This document shows, in pieces, positions 37,425 to 45,790 of a stretch of 64,000 nucleotides of DNA. The stretch spans positions 4,960,001-5,024,000 of the forward strand of contig NZ_CP108046.1 of the NCBI RefSeq assembly GCF_041435115.1, read 5' to 3'. The position numbers and the translations under genes were made by a program. Positions within the stretch are counted from its first letter, which is position 1. Each line of letters opens with the position of its first letter. Below the pieces are notes generated by a model, which saw nothing but the letters and a program-made list of their open reading frames with translations, was not told the DNA's origin and made no database searches. This DNA is from Streptomyces sp. NBC_00289. GTDB taxonomy: Bacteria > Actinomycetota > Actinomycetes > Streptomycetales > Streptomycetaceae.

Positions 37425-37743
37425 GGGCCTTGTCTTTGGGCGCCTTGGTCATGTCGAGCAACAGGGCGACGTTGCATGTGACCAGCCCCTCGGGCATGGC
37501 CGGGTTGAGCGCGTTACGGAGGACGCGGAGGACCTCGAAGCGGGCGAAGGCGCCGACCTTCTCCCGCGCAGCGCGGCCATGAAGGCGCGGATCTGTGCCG
37601 GGGTGAGCTCGAGTAGCGGATCCTTCCCGAGATGAGGCACGGAGGTGGAGCTTCACGTTGGACTCGTACTTGGAGTACGTGTTGTGCTCGCGTTCCGGAG
37701 CGACAATGTGCTCCAGCCAGTAGGCGAGCCACTCGCCCAGCGT
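37425..37743 (-). pseudogene. Fragment of a tyrosine integrase (N-terminal core-binding region)
   Basis: Three frames together give the N-terminal part of a phage or ICE integrase: first TLGEWLAYWLEHIVAPE and NTYSKYESNVKLHLR, then after a one-base shift PHLGKDPLLELTPAQIRAFM, then after another shift VLRVLRNALNPAMPEGLVT and CNVALLLDMTKAP. This is the SAM-like core-binding domain found in pSAM2-type integrases. The catalytic domain with the R-H-R-Y residues is absent. The fragment begins right after a stop codon and ends at the 16-bp inverted repeat. It is the remains of an element that most likely used the adjacent tRNA-Gly as its site. Confidence 0.75.
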
Positions 37744-37981
37744 CTAGGGCCGGGACTGCTGCTTTGCAGGTCCGCCAGTTGCCCGTTCTCGCTCCATAAC
37801 CGTAACGCGGCTAGTGGATCAAACCTCAGGGGAAGCTCAGAGGATGCCCATGAAACAGTCAAGTGATCTTCACTAGACAGGCAGCGCGTGATCAGGTGAT
37901 CACAACACCTTCCACCTAACACCACTTCTCCGCGCGCCGGGGAGGTTGGCATGTGCATTACACCTTAAGGGGACCCCATCC

Positions 37982-38392
37982 ATGCGCCGCAGAGTTGCCA
38001 ACGCCACTCTCACCGCCCTTGCTATCGCAGCAGGATCTGTCATGGTCAGCGCGCCGACCGCCTCGGCCGTCACCTACTGTGACAGCTCTGGCTACACCGC
38101 CACCAACGAGCCCATGGAACGGTGCACCTCGCTGGACAACGGCATCCTGGCCGTCCACCAGAGTTCGAGCGGCAACGTCGGCACCGAGTACTACAAGAAG
38201 AGCGGATCTACCATCTCCATCAAGCTTGGTTACTCGCGCTCGGGGACCAGCCACTACGCCAGCGCCGTCTCCATCAGCTCGGGCCAGACGAAGCGCAACA
38301 CGTGGTCGCTGGGGGCCAGCGCCTATTGCTCGAACATAATCGGCCTGATGAGCGCCGGCAGCACGTACCAGACGCCTACCTCGCACTGCTGA
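37982..38392 (+). CDS. Small secreted protein
   Basis: A 136-residue exported protein. The signal peptide (RRRVANATLTALAIAAGSVM to APTASA) is followed by about 105 mature residues rich in Ser, Thr, Tyr and Gly with four cysteines (positions in TYCDSSGYT, MERCTSLD, SAYCSNIIG and the final SHC). The even spacing suggests two disulfides. No family recognised; it may be an extracellular beta-sandwich. Start: ATG 37982 after AAGGGGA. It sits in the accessory strip, upstream of the VanZ-type gene on the same strand, with a GC-rich hairpin between. Confidence 0.75.
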   Translation: MRRRVANATLTALAIAAGSVMVSAPTASAVTYCDSSGYTATNEPMERCTSLDNGILAVHQSSSGNVGTEYYKKSGSTISIKLGYSRSGTSHYASAVSISSGQTKRNTWSLGASAYCSNIIGLMSAGSTYQTPTSHC

Positions 38393-38406
38393 ACCAGAGC
38401 CCCATG

Positions 38407-38428
38407 GCCCCGCCCGTCAGGGCGGGGC
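38407..38428 (+). terminator. Hairpin after the small secreted protein gene
   Basis: GCCCCGCC / GGCGGGGC with a 6-nt loop, 14 bp after the stop codon and followed by TCTGTCCT. Confidence 0.6.
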
Positions 38429-38478
38429 TCTGTCCTCAGTCCCGCTCGCCTTGACCTGACCACGCAAGGAACCGCGCC

Positions 38479-39882
38479 GTGTTTTCCGCGATCTTCCAGC
38501 ACCACATCGGCTATCTGGCCGTGTGCACATTGATCGGCCTCATTTGCGGCGGCGCAGCGTGGACGCTCGCCCATAAACGGAGGAACCCTCACGGCGCATG
38601 GTGGTCCGGACTCGCCTTTGTTCTCACCGGCGTCCTCGGTGTCACGTTTATGGGCGCCGACTCGGCCAGCGGCGCATGCGTCCTTAGCCATGAATTCGCC
38701 GAGCCCTTTCACACCACGCAAGGGTTGTGGAACCTTGCCATGATGGTCCCCGTTGGCGCATGCGCCCTCTTGGCCATCCGTCGCCCGCTACCTGCCCTAT
38801 TCGGCGTCATCGCGCTGCCCCTGGCCATCGAGTTCACTCAGGCCACCGTCAATGGCCTAGGACGCGTATGCGATAGCTCAGACGCCGAGATGAACATCAT
38901 CGGAGGTTTGATGGGCCTCGCCCTCGTTGCGATTGTGCTCACGATCCGCCACTCGCTCGCCTGGCAGGCGGGCATAAAGGGGACGTTGATTGCCTTCACG
39001 ACACTGATCCTCCTGGGATCGGGACTAGCGCGCCCGATGCTCGACTTCACGAACGTTGACGGCAGCAGCCTCGCCGACGCAGACTCCGAGCAGAAGCAGG
39101 CCGTTGAGGCCGCCGTGAAAGAGGCATTCGGCGACCGTTACAAGATCGGGCAGCTGTACGAGCAGCCGTGTGGGGACTCGTCATGCACCAACATCATCTT
39201 CAACCTGCACAGCCATGAAGACGGACACTCTGAAGCCTTCGGCACGGGGAGCCTTTCCTGGCCGGACAGGAAGCACCTGAACGTACAGCTGGAGAACAGC
39301 GACCGGCCTACCGCCATGGGATACCCGGTGGAAGGCGCGAAAGCCCCGTCTAGCGATGCAGCAGCCTCTCGAGTCACGAAGTCGTACGCCCAGCGAAGGT
39401 ATCCGTGGGCGATAGGCGCGACCATGACAGAAACGGTCCCCGTGGGGGTAAAGGCCGAACTCGGCTGGATCACAGCCTGGAGGTGGACTCACAACAGCGT
39501 TCTGATGCCCAGGATGTTGGACGTCCAGGTAGACAGGGCCGGGCGTGTATCTCAGATTGACGTCACCCTTGGCCCGACCCGGGCAGAGATTCCCAAAGCC
39601 AAACTTGACGCCGGGCAGGCCGAAAAGGCAGTAAACAAGGCGGTAGCGGCACAACTTCGAGACAATGGAAACACTGGCGCAGAATGGCACAGCAAAGCAG
39701 TCACCGTAAAGGCGGTCGAGCAAGACGGCAATTGGCAGCCGAATTGGCTTGTGAACGTGGCGTGGCCCAGCAACGGAGAGAGCGATGCTTCGCAGGAGGC
39801 GGCAGCGGTTGACATGTACCGCGTGAACGCCGTCACCGGCCAGGTATACGACAGCGGCGGGCACCTTCTCAAGACCAGCTGA
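38479..39882 (+). CDS. VanZ-like membrane protein with a long extracytoplasmic domain
   Basis: A 467-residue protein. Residues 1-180 hold five hydrophobic helices; WNLAMMVPVGACALLAIR, IEFTQATVNGLGRVCDSSD and MNIIGGLMGLALVA follow the VanZ pattern (N-x-x-x-x-x-P, E-x-x-Q, D-x-x-x-N-x-x-G). VanZ gives low-level teicoplanin resistance; most homologues are uncharacterised. The remaining 280 residues are hydrophilic and probably outside the cell, with no family I can name. Start: GTG 38479. Codon use is less GC-biased than in the core genes, in line with acquisition. It follows the small secreted protein gene by 86 bp. Confidence 0.75.
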   Translation: MFSAIFQHHIGYLAVCTLIGLICGGAAWTLAHKRRNPHGAWWSGLAFVLTGVLGVTFMGADSASGACVLSHEFAEPFHTTQGLWNLAMMVPVGACALLAIRRPLPALFGVIALPLAIEFTQATVNGLGRVCDSSDAEMNIIGGLMGLALVAIVLTIRHSLAWQAGIKGTLIAFTTLILLGSGLARPMLDFTNVDGSSLADADSEQKQAVEAAVKEAFGDRYKIGQLYEQPCGDSSCTNIIFNLHSHEDGHSEAFGTGSLSWPDRKHLNVQLENSDRPTAMGYPVEGAKAPSSDAAASRVTKSYAQRRYPWAIGATMTETVPVGVKAELGWITAWRWTHNSVLMPRMLDVQVDRAGRVSQIDVTLGPTRAEIPKAKLDAGQAEKAVNKAVAAQLRDNGNTGAEWHSKAVTVKAVEQDGNWQPNWLVNVAWPSNGESDASQEAAAVDMYRVNAVTGQVYDSGGHLLKTS

Positions 39883-39889
39883 CCCGGCG

Positions 39890-40120
39890 TCAACAAGTTC
39901 CGCCCCAGCCCGAGGCCGAACGGGAGCATCCCACCCCTCCCGAGCTGGATGCCGAGCGATGCAATAGAGCCCCCGCACTGGATGGCTCGGGTACTCCTTC
40001 GCGTGCAGCTACGGCCGCAATGACAATTAACGAGCGTGTCGCGTCGGCGGCGCCTGCCGCGTCCGCCGTCACCCGGATGTCCCGTCCGTCGATAAGCTCG
40101 ACGCTCCCATGGTCCCCCAT
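39890..40120 (-). other. Possible gene remnant in a 580-bp gap
   Basis: The gap 39883-40465 has no convincing gene. On the minus strand a 76-residue frame contains ELIDGRDIRVTADAAGAADA followed by TRSLIVIAAVAAREGV, which reads like a short natural protein segment, with noncoding-like sequence on both sides. It may be what is left of a gene. A hexanucleotide repeat occupies 40196-40249. Confidence 0.2.
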
Positions 40121-40195
40121 CTCGGCGCTCCGCCCGGTAGGGAATGCCGCGTCCTCCGCCGGCGAAACCGTCCCTGTCGTGGCCGGTCCACCGTC

Positions 40196-40249
40196 CGTCG
40201 CCGTCGCCGTCGCCGTGGGCGTGGGCGTGGGCGTGGGCGTGAGCGTGAG
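40196..40249. repeat. Hexanucleotide tandem repeat
   Basis: Nine consecutive 6-bp units: CGTCGC x3, CGTGGG x4, CGTGAG x2. Length variation by slippage is likely. Confidence 0.85.
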
Positions 40250-40465
40250 CCTGTGGGGTGGGTGAACGAGACCCGCGAACCGCGGCCCGCTCTGACAGAG
40301 GGGGAGCTGTTGGGCCGAGCCCCACCCCGGTGGGGAACCGGGTCTTCCTGAGGGCTCGCTCGGTCAGAGCGGGAGTCGGTAGGGGCCCGTCGAGCAGGCT
40401 CCGCCGAGCTCCGACAGGCAGCCCGCGAAGATGCGATCTGGTTCCCCCCGTCGGATGGTGGAGTC

Positions 40466-40747
40466 ATGAACCATCACCACCAGTCCCAGCGGACGACAGA
40501 GATCGACACTCGGCTCGTCACGACCGGTGCGGCGCTCACCGCGGCCGGTGCCGTGGTGGCCTGCGTCGGCATGACTGTCGCGGCCTCCGCCGTGTTCGCA
40601 GCAGGCCGGCGCATGATCCGCGACATGGACGTGCCCCCGACCCAGCAGGCAGCCATGAAGTGGCGGCAGGCCAAGGAGGCGTCCCGAGCGGGCATGCAGG
40701 CGTGGCAGTCCACGTCCGACGCCCACAGCGGATCTCCCGCCCGCTAG
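40466..40747 (+). CDS. Small membrane protein of unknown function
   Basis: A 93-residue protein. N-terminal HHHQSQRTTEIDTR is hydrophilic. One membrane helix follows (TTGAALTAAGAVVACVGMTV to AVFAAG), then a basic segment (RRMIRDMD) and an amphipathic C-terminal helix with KWRQAKEASRAGMQAW. Start: ATG 40466 after GGTGGAG. A CACCGGG hairpin lies 22 bp after the stop. Similar one-helix proteins are frequent in Streptomyces; function unknown. Confidence 0.65.
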   Translation: MNHHHQSQRTTEIDTRLVTTGAALTAAGAVVACVGMTVAASAVFAAGRRMIRDMDVPPTQQAAMKWRQAKEASRAGMQAWQSTSDAHSGSPAR

Positions 40748-40768
40748 GCCCGCCGAAGCCACTCCGCC

Positions 40769-40790
40769 CACCGGGTCTCCCGGCCCGGTG
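40769..40790 (+). terminator. Hairpin after the small membrane protein gene
   Basis: CACCGGG / CCCGGTG, 7-bp perfect stem with an 8-nt loop. Confidence 0.5.
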
Positions 40791-40874
40791 TCGGTGGAGT
40801 GACGTCTCTTGCAGGTGAGTGCGGGATTCCCAGGGGGAACGGGACCAGGGTTCGTCCGACCGGCGACAACGTGA

Positions 40875-41108
40875 TCATCGGTACCTGGGCCCGTCGGCGC
40901 GGCGTCGTCGGTGGACGACGCCGCCGGCGACGTCACCTCGGCGGGCGACCGCGTCGTTCAGCGCATTCACCGCGAGCCGTGCCCGCATCCGGCTGGAGAT
41001 GGAGTTGCCGACGATCCCGCCGGAGAATGCGTCCTTGACCGCGCGAAGACACAACTCGCCTTCATTGGTGAGGTGTTCGGTGATGTCAGTCAGCCACAGC
41101 TCGTTCAC
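40875..41108 (-). pseudogene. IS3-family transposase (OrfB) fragment
   Basis: The frame reads VNELWLTDITEHLTNEGELC, LRAVKDAFSGGIVGNSISSR and MRARLAVNALNDAVARRGDV, then GVVHRRR. This is the core of IS3-type OrfB proteins: LWLTDIT carries the first catalytic Asp, and VVH should lead into the second (HSDRGSQF), where the sequence has degraded. The N-terminus and the last catalytic Glu are missing and no inverted repeats are seen. A dead remnant inside the accessory strip. Confidence 0.8.
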
Positions 41109-41234
41109 CGCGCCGGCGGCTCGACGAGCGCCGCCACCTGGCGGTGCTTACGCTTGACATCGCCGGGCCTCGAGGGGGATTCCCGCGTTCAGCGGGGCGC
41201 CTCGGCTCCCTACAGCACTGAAAGGCTGTCCACC

Positions 41235-41591
41235 ATGGCCACCGCATCTGAGACTCCCGTACTCGACACGCTCGCCGCCATGACCATCGACTCCATCGAG
41301 CACTGCCACCTGGACAAGCGCTCGCTCATCCAGGCCCGCATTGCCGCACTCGTGGCCATGGACGCGCCGGCAATCTCCTACCTGGCCCACATCGACCCTG
41401 CGATGAAGTCCGACTTCACGATCGAGCAGTTGCAGGATCTGCTGGTCGCCATCGCACCCGTCGTGGGAACAGCACGCGTGATGTCGGCCGCAGGCCACAT
41501 CGCGGAGGCGTTCGGTGTCGCGCTCGCCCTGGTCGAGAGCGAAGCCGTAGCAATGGCCCGGGCCGAAGCCGAGAGCCGTAGCGCTTCATAG
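41235..41591 (+). CDS. Carboxymuconolactone decarboxylase-family protein
   Basis: A 118-residue all-helical protein. TPVLDTLAAMTIDSIEHC, then RIAALVAMDAPAISYLAH and LQDLLVAIAPVVGTARVMSA, match the CMD/AhpD-like fold as found in a common Streptomyces subfamily. The CxxC peroxidase pair of AhpD is absent, so it is not an alkylhydroperoxide reductase. Activity unknown. Start: ATG 41235. It stands alone between an IS3 remnant and a strong bidirectional hairpin, and its C-terminal helix is Ala/Glu-rich. Confidence 0.8.
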   Translation: MATASETPVLDTLAAMTIDSIEHCHLDKRSLIQARIAALVAMDAPAISYLAHIDPAMKSDFTIEQLQDLLVAIAPVVGTARVMSAAGHIAEAFGVALALVESEAVAMARAEAESRSAS

Positions 41592-41673
41592 AGCGCTGCC
41601 CGTGCGCTCCTGAGCGACAAGGGATTCTTGCTCTGCGCGACTCCACGAAAAGCGTGGCTGAGCCAGAGCTGAG

Positions 41674-41709
41674 GGTGCCCTTGCTCCCCTCCAGGGGAGC
41701 GAGGGCACC
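41674..41709. terminator. Bidirectional terminator hairpin
   Basis: Arms of 17 bp (41674-41690 and 41693-41709) pair with one G-T wobble. It lies between the CMD-family gene and the convergent secreted-protein gene. Confidence 0.7.
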
Positions 41710-41742
41710 GTGCGCGTGTGGGCTGTCGTGAGCGGCGTTCGG

Positions 41743-42531
41743 TTATTGCACGTCCACGAAGTCGCCGGCCGCGTTGACGGGCGGCGTGGTGGAGGTGCCT
41801 GCGAAGTTCCAGCGCCAGTAGCCGTCTTCGGACGCGGGGGCGGTGGTCGTCAGGTTGCCGGTGCTGGAGGCGTTCACGGTCTTGATGGTGGTGTAGGTCG
41901 TGCTGCCGGCCTTGCGGAACTGGAGCTTGACCGGCTGATTCGCGTAGCCGCGGTAGTCGAGGGTGTCCCAGTTGGCCCGGGTGAGCTTGCCGGTGACGGT
42001 GAGCGTCTTGCCCTTGGCGATCGGCTCAGGACCCGCGTTGGCGGTCAGCTTGGAGTGCCGCTGAAGGCGGGTGGTGGTGTAGGTCCACCGCTCGGCCCAG
42101 CTGTCGTCGTTGGCCGACACCTGGACACCGACCTTCCATGTGCCGGCATCGGCGTTCGTGAGCCACCAATCCGGTTCGAAGGTGAAGGTCTTCGAGCAGG
42201 TGGACGTCGTGCTGCTGGAGGCGACGCAGTCCGCCGGGGTGGTGTTCTCGTTGGGCAGGATGTAGCCGTCGGCGCTGTAGTACGGGTCGGTGCCGTCCGG
42301 GCCTTGCCACAGGTAGAAATCCGCATCCCAGATGCCCGACGGGTCGGTGGCCGTCACCGAGACCGTGACCGTTTTATCGGCCGTGTCGACCACGATGTTC
42401 TTGCCACCGTTGACGGCGACGCCGCTGATCTGGATGTCGCCCACGGTCTCGTCCGCGTAGGCACCGGGTACGGCGAGGCCGGCCAGTCCGGTGACGGCGG
42501 TGAGCAGGGCAAGGGCAGCGCGCTTGCGCAT
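41743..42531 (-). CDS. Secreted beta-rich protein
   Basis: A 262-residue exported protein. Signal peptide RKRAALALLTAVTGLAGLA to AYA. The mature part begins with DETVGDIQISGVAVNGGKN and looks like two beta-sandwich domains: the first (about 25-150) with DPSGIWDADFYLWQGPDGTD and two cysteines (PADCVASS, STCSKTF), the second (about 160-262) with AKGKTLTVTGKLTRANW, RKAGSTTYTTIKTVNAS and YWRWNFAGTSTTPP, a pattern seen in calcium-binding or adhesion-type repeats of Streptomyces. Start: ATG 42531 after AAGGAGAT. Function unknown. Confidence 0.8.
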   Translation of the reverse strand: MRKRAALALLTAVTGLAGLAVPGAYADETVGDIQISGVAVNGGKNIVVDTADKTVTVSVTATDPSGIWDADFYLWQGPDGTDPYYSADGYILPNENTTPADCVASSSTTSTCSKTFTFEPDWWLTNADAGTWKVGVQVSANDDSWAERWTYTTTRLQRHSKLTANAGPEPIAKGKTLTVTGKLTRANWDTLDYRGYANQPVKLQFRKAGSTTYTTIKTVNASSTGNLTTTAPASEDGYWRWNFAGTSTTPPVNAAGDFVDVQ

Positions 42532-42597
42532 GTATCTCCTTCACGGAGCGATGAGTAGGAACCGCCGGGCGTGGCACGGCGGGGCAGTTGACGCCGC

Positions 42598-43929
42598 TCA
42601 GGGACCGGTGACGGACTTGATCGTGTACGGGAAGGTCTCCTGCTGCCAGATCACCGTGAACCGGGAGCTCGGGCGGGCGTCGACCTGGGGCACGCGGCCA
42701 TCCGACGTCAATGTCCTGGTGGTGCCGAACGTCCCGGAGCGGCTGATCAGTCGGGCGCTGGTCTTCGTGTAGCTGTACGGAGGCGTCGACTTGGGAACGA
42801 CCGTGTGGAACACCAGCATGCCGTCGCCGTCGTCGTCGAGGGCCAGGTCGGGCCGGTCGCCGAGACCGAGGACGGTGACGCTGCCACGGGTGCCGCCCGC
42901 GGACAGCCGACGGCCGAGCAACTCGAGCTTGCCGTTGTTGTAGCGGGTCCACACGATCATCGAGTCGCCGTCGAGGTCCGTCGCGAGGGCATGGTGGAAG
43001 CCCACGTTGTCCGTGGCGGCCGAGATGCGCAGCGGGGCCGCCAGGGTGCCGGTGCGGCTCCAGCGAGAGGCCCAGACCTGCGAGACGGCGCCGCCGCCGG
43101 AGTGGTAGCTGATGACCGCGTCGCCGTCCCGGTCGACGCCGACCCGCACCATGCCGAAACCGCCGTACGACGCGATCGGCGAGGTGAGCACCTTCGTCGA
43201 GGAGACGGACGTCGAGGTGATCCGCTTGGCCACGACGTCCGAGGCCCGCGCCCAGGCGACGACGAACTGGCCGTTCCGGTCGACGCCGATGGCCGGCTTC
43301 TCGGCCGAGCCCGAGCCGAGGGTGATGGGCGCGCCGAGCGTGCCGTCGAGCTTGAGGCGGCGGGCGACCGCGTACCAGCTTCCCTCGCGGGTCTCCGTCC
43401 ACGCCGCCATCGCGGTGCCGCCCGGGGTCACGGCGACGACCGGGGTGGTCGCGGGCGCCGACGTGGAAAACTTCTGGAGCGGTCCGACGAGGCTGCCGGA
43501 GGCCGCGACCCGCCGGCCCACGACCTCGCTGTCCTGTTGCCAGACCACCGCCGAGTCCCCGGTGTCGTCGGAGGCGATCTCCGGCCAGGACACCGCGGCG
43601 CCGTCCGGCGACAGGGTGCGGATCGCTCCCGTGGTGCCGCTCGCGAACTTCACCCTGGTCTGGACCCGCTGGTAGGAGTACGTCGTCGACAGGTCGCCGG
43701 CCGTCCAGGCCAGCAGGGCGTCGCCCTGGCGGTCGACGGAGACCTGGGGCGAGTCGGCGGCGAACCAGCCGGACGCCGACACGTTCCATGCCGATGTCCA
43801 CGCCGCCTCGGCGTTGATGGCCATCGTCGCGGTGACCGCAAGCCCGGCCGCCGCAGCGACAGAAGCCCCCGCAAGGAAACGACGCTTCAACGAACGCCGA
43901 TGACGTGGTGCACGCGGTGCCACCCTCAT
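42598..43929 (-). CDS. Secreted propeller-like repeat protein
   Basis: A 443-residue exported protein with a long basic N-region (RVAPRAPRHRRSLKRRF) before the signal helix, as in Tat or atypical Sec signals; no twin-arginine FLK motif is clear beyond RRFLAG. The mature part has about seven repeats of the kind VSVDRQGDALLAWTA, IASDDTGDSAVVWQQ, VGVDRDGDAVISYHS, ATDLDGDSMIVWTRY and LALDDDGDGMLVFHT, which predict an extracellular beta-propeller. Start: ATG 43929; GTG 43941 is possible. It precedes the previous gene by 66 bp on the same strand, so they may be cotranscribed. Confidence 0.75.
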   Translation of the reverse strand: MRVAPRAPRHRRSLKRRFLAGASVAAAAGLAVTATMAINAEAAWTSAWNVSASGWFAADSPQVSVDRQGDALLAWTAGDLSTTYSYQRVQTRVKFASGTTGAIRTLSPDGAAVSWPEIASDDTGDSAVVWQQDSEVVGRRVAASGSLVGPLQKFSTSAPATTPVVAVTPGGTAMAAWTETREGSWYAVARRLKLDGTLGAPITLGSGSAEKPAIGVDRNGQFVVAWARASDVVAKRITSTSVSSTKVLTSPIASYGGFGMVRVGVDRDGDAVISYHSGGGAVSQVWASRWSRTGTLAAPLRISAATDNVGFHHALATDLDGDSMIVWTRYNNGKLELLGRRLSAGGTRGSVTVLGLGDRPDLALDDDGDGMLVFHTVVPKSTPPYSYTKTSARLISRSGTFGTTRTLTSDGRVPQVDARPSSRFTVIWQQETFPYTIKSVTGP

Positions 43930-44297
43930 CCCCCGTTTCACATATCCATGGTTCAGTCACAGCCGTCACAAAGACCGGCTCGGAGTATGCAGCGCACCTG
44001 CATGCCGAAACGTCACAGCGCGGTGCGGACCGAGGGAATCGAGGATTGCCTCGTCAGGAACCGGACCACCAGCCGGGGCAGGGCGGGTCAGTGTGAGCGG
44101 GGCGCTCGACGCCGCCCGCCGGCCCCTCGGTGGCAGGCCCCGATGTCCGGTCGGCAAGGGCTCGCCTGTTCACCCAACTGCCCTTTAATTCACACGCGTT
44201 GACACCCGGCGCCCCGTACGATCCCCTCGCCGCCCGTTCACCGGCGCCCTGCCCGGCACCGGTGAACGGGCATCACCACGGGAGGGATCACTTGACC

Positions 44298-45683
44298 ATG
44301 TCCTTCGGCGCGAGATCGCGCGCCGTCCTCGCTTCTCTGGGAACTCTCGGCCTGGCACTGGCCGCCGCCGCGTCACCCGCGAGCGCGGCGGCGGCGACGC
44401 CGACCACACCCACCCAGTTGTTCAACGGCTACCGGAACTGCTCGACCGACGCGGACCGGCCCACGTACCTCGGGGCCCGCGAGGGCCTTGTCGTCGAGGG
44501 CATCCCCGGAACCACCGACTCCTCCGGCAACTCCCCGGTCACCGTGCGGTACCAGGTCTGGCCGGTCGCCGATCCGACGCACACGACGACGGTCACCCGC
44601 GACCGTGTCTTCCCAGGGTCCGAGGCCCCGGGCACCCTGCCCGCCGAGGCGCTCGCCGACGGACAGACCTACGCGTGGCGGGCGCAGACGGTGGCCGGGG
44701 GCGCGGCCTCGGACTGGTCGGCTCCCTGTCACGTCACGATCGACAACACCCGCCCGGCGAACGCGCCCACCCTTTCCTCACCGAACTACCCGCCGGACGA
44801 CTGGAACCAGGGCGGCGAGCCGGTCAGGTTCACGTTGGGCGCCAACGGCGTCGACGACGTCACCGGGTTCGAGTTCTCCTGGCAGCAGGACCTCCCGGTC
44901 ATCGGCACGAGCATCGGTGACCACGGCGTTCCGCAGCCCGTCGACCCGTACGCGGACGCGCGGTACTTCACGCGCGCCGACGCCCCCGGCGGTTCGGCCA
45001 CGCTCAGCCTGGTCCCGCCGACCGGCGCCGGCGTGATGACCCTGTGGGTGCGGAGCCTGGACCGGGCCTTCAACGGGTCGGCGATCACCAGCTACACGTT
45101 CCGCGTCGGCTCCACCGCGCCCACCGTCACCCCGGCCGTCGCCTCGCCCGAGTTCGGCGAACCGGCCACCTTCACACTCCGGCCCGACGCGGCGCTCCAG
45201 TCGACGAGCCCGGTCGTCAGCTACTCCGTGCAGACCATCGGCGGTCAGAGCGACAAGGCCTTCGACGTCACGGCGGCGGCCGACGGCACGGCGGAGGTGA
45301 AGCTCGCGCTGGACGGCATCTACGGTGAGCATCTCCGTGTGACCAGCGAAAGCGCGAACGGCTGGGTCAGCGACTCGGCGTCGTGGGGCATCGGCTACGA
45401 CACCACTCCCACCGTCGCTTCGGACGCCTACCCGGAGAACGGTTCGAGCGGCGGCGTCGGCGTCCCGGGCAGCTTCACGTTCACGCCGAAGGTGAAGGGC
45501 GTCGTGAGCTACACGTACTCCTTCAACGGGGACCCGGAGGTCACCGTCGCCGCGGGCGCCGACCACACCGCGAGCCTCGACTGGACCCCGCAGTCCGACG
45601 GCTTCCACGACCTCACGGTCTACGCGACGACCCGCTCCGGCATCCGACTGGCGCCCTACGACTACTTCTTCACCGTGAACTGA
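44298..45683 (+). CDS. Secreted multi-domain (Ig-like) protein
   Basis: A 461-residue exported protein. Signal peptide LASLGTLGLALAAAAS to ASA. The mature part contains fibronectin/Ig-like stretches: GQTYAWRAQTVAGGAASDWS, then TLSLVPPTGAGVMTLWVRSL, and two further domains around 270-460. No catalytic motif. Similar domains are used in Streptomyces surface or cell-wall-binding proteins. Start: ATG 44298, 12 bases after GGGAGG; a TTG six bases earlier has better spacing. The 368 bp before it contain no gene. Four 14-bp repeats run across its stop codon. Confidence 0.75.
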   Translation: MSFGARSRAVLASLGTLGLALAAAASPASAAAATPTTPTQLFNGYRNCSTDADRPTYLGAREGLVVEGIPGTTDSSGNSPVTVRYQVWPVADPTHTTTVTRDRVFPGSEAPGTLPAEALADGQTYAWRAQTVAGGAASDWSAPCHVTIDNTRPANAPTLSSPNYPPDDWNQGGEPVRFTLGANGVDDVTGFEFSWQQDLPVIGTSIGDHGVPQPVDPYADARYFTRADAPGGSATLSLVPPTGAGVMTLWVRSLDRAFNGSAITSYTFRVGSTAPTVTPAVASPEFGEPATFTLRPDAALQSTSPVVSYSVQTIGGQSDKAFDVTAAADGTAEVKLALDGIYGEHLRVTSESANGWVSDSASWGIGYDTTPTVASDAYPENGSSGGVGVPGSFTFTPKVKGVVSYTYSFNGDPEVTVAAGADHTASLDWTPQSDGFHDLTVYATTRSGIRLAPYDYFFTVN

Positions 45684-45730
45684 ATTCCGTGAACTGAATT
45701 TCGTGAACCGGACTCCGTGAACCGGACCCC
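45675..45730. repeat. 14-bp tandem repeat (4 units) spanning a stop codon
   Basis: GTGAACTGAATTCC, GTGAACTGAATTTC, GTGAACCGGACTCC, GTGAACCGGACCCC. The first unit encodes the last two residues and stop of the preceding gene. Confidence 0.9.
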
Positions 45731-45790
45731 GCAACGAGCGCTCGCACCGACCACCTGAACCGACCTCCGGGCCGCGACCCGGCCGACGAT

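Noticed and set aside
36389..41235. A far attachment site for the element at tRNA-Gly
   Set aside because: I looked for a second copy of the tRNA 3' end downstream and did not see one; the boundary stays open.
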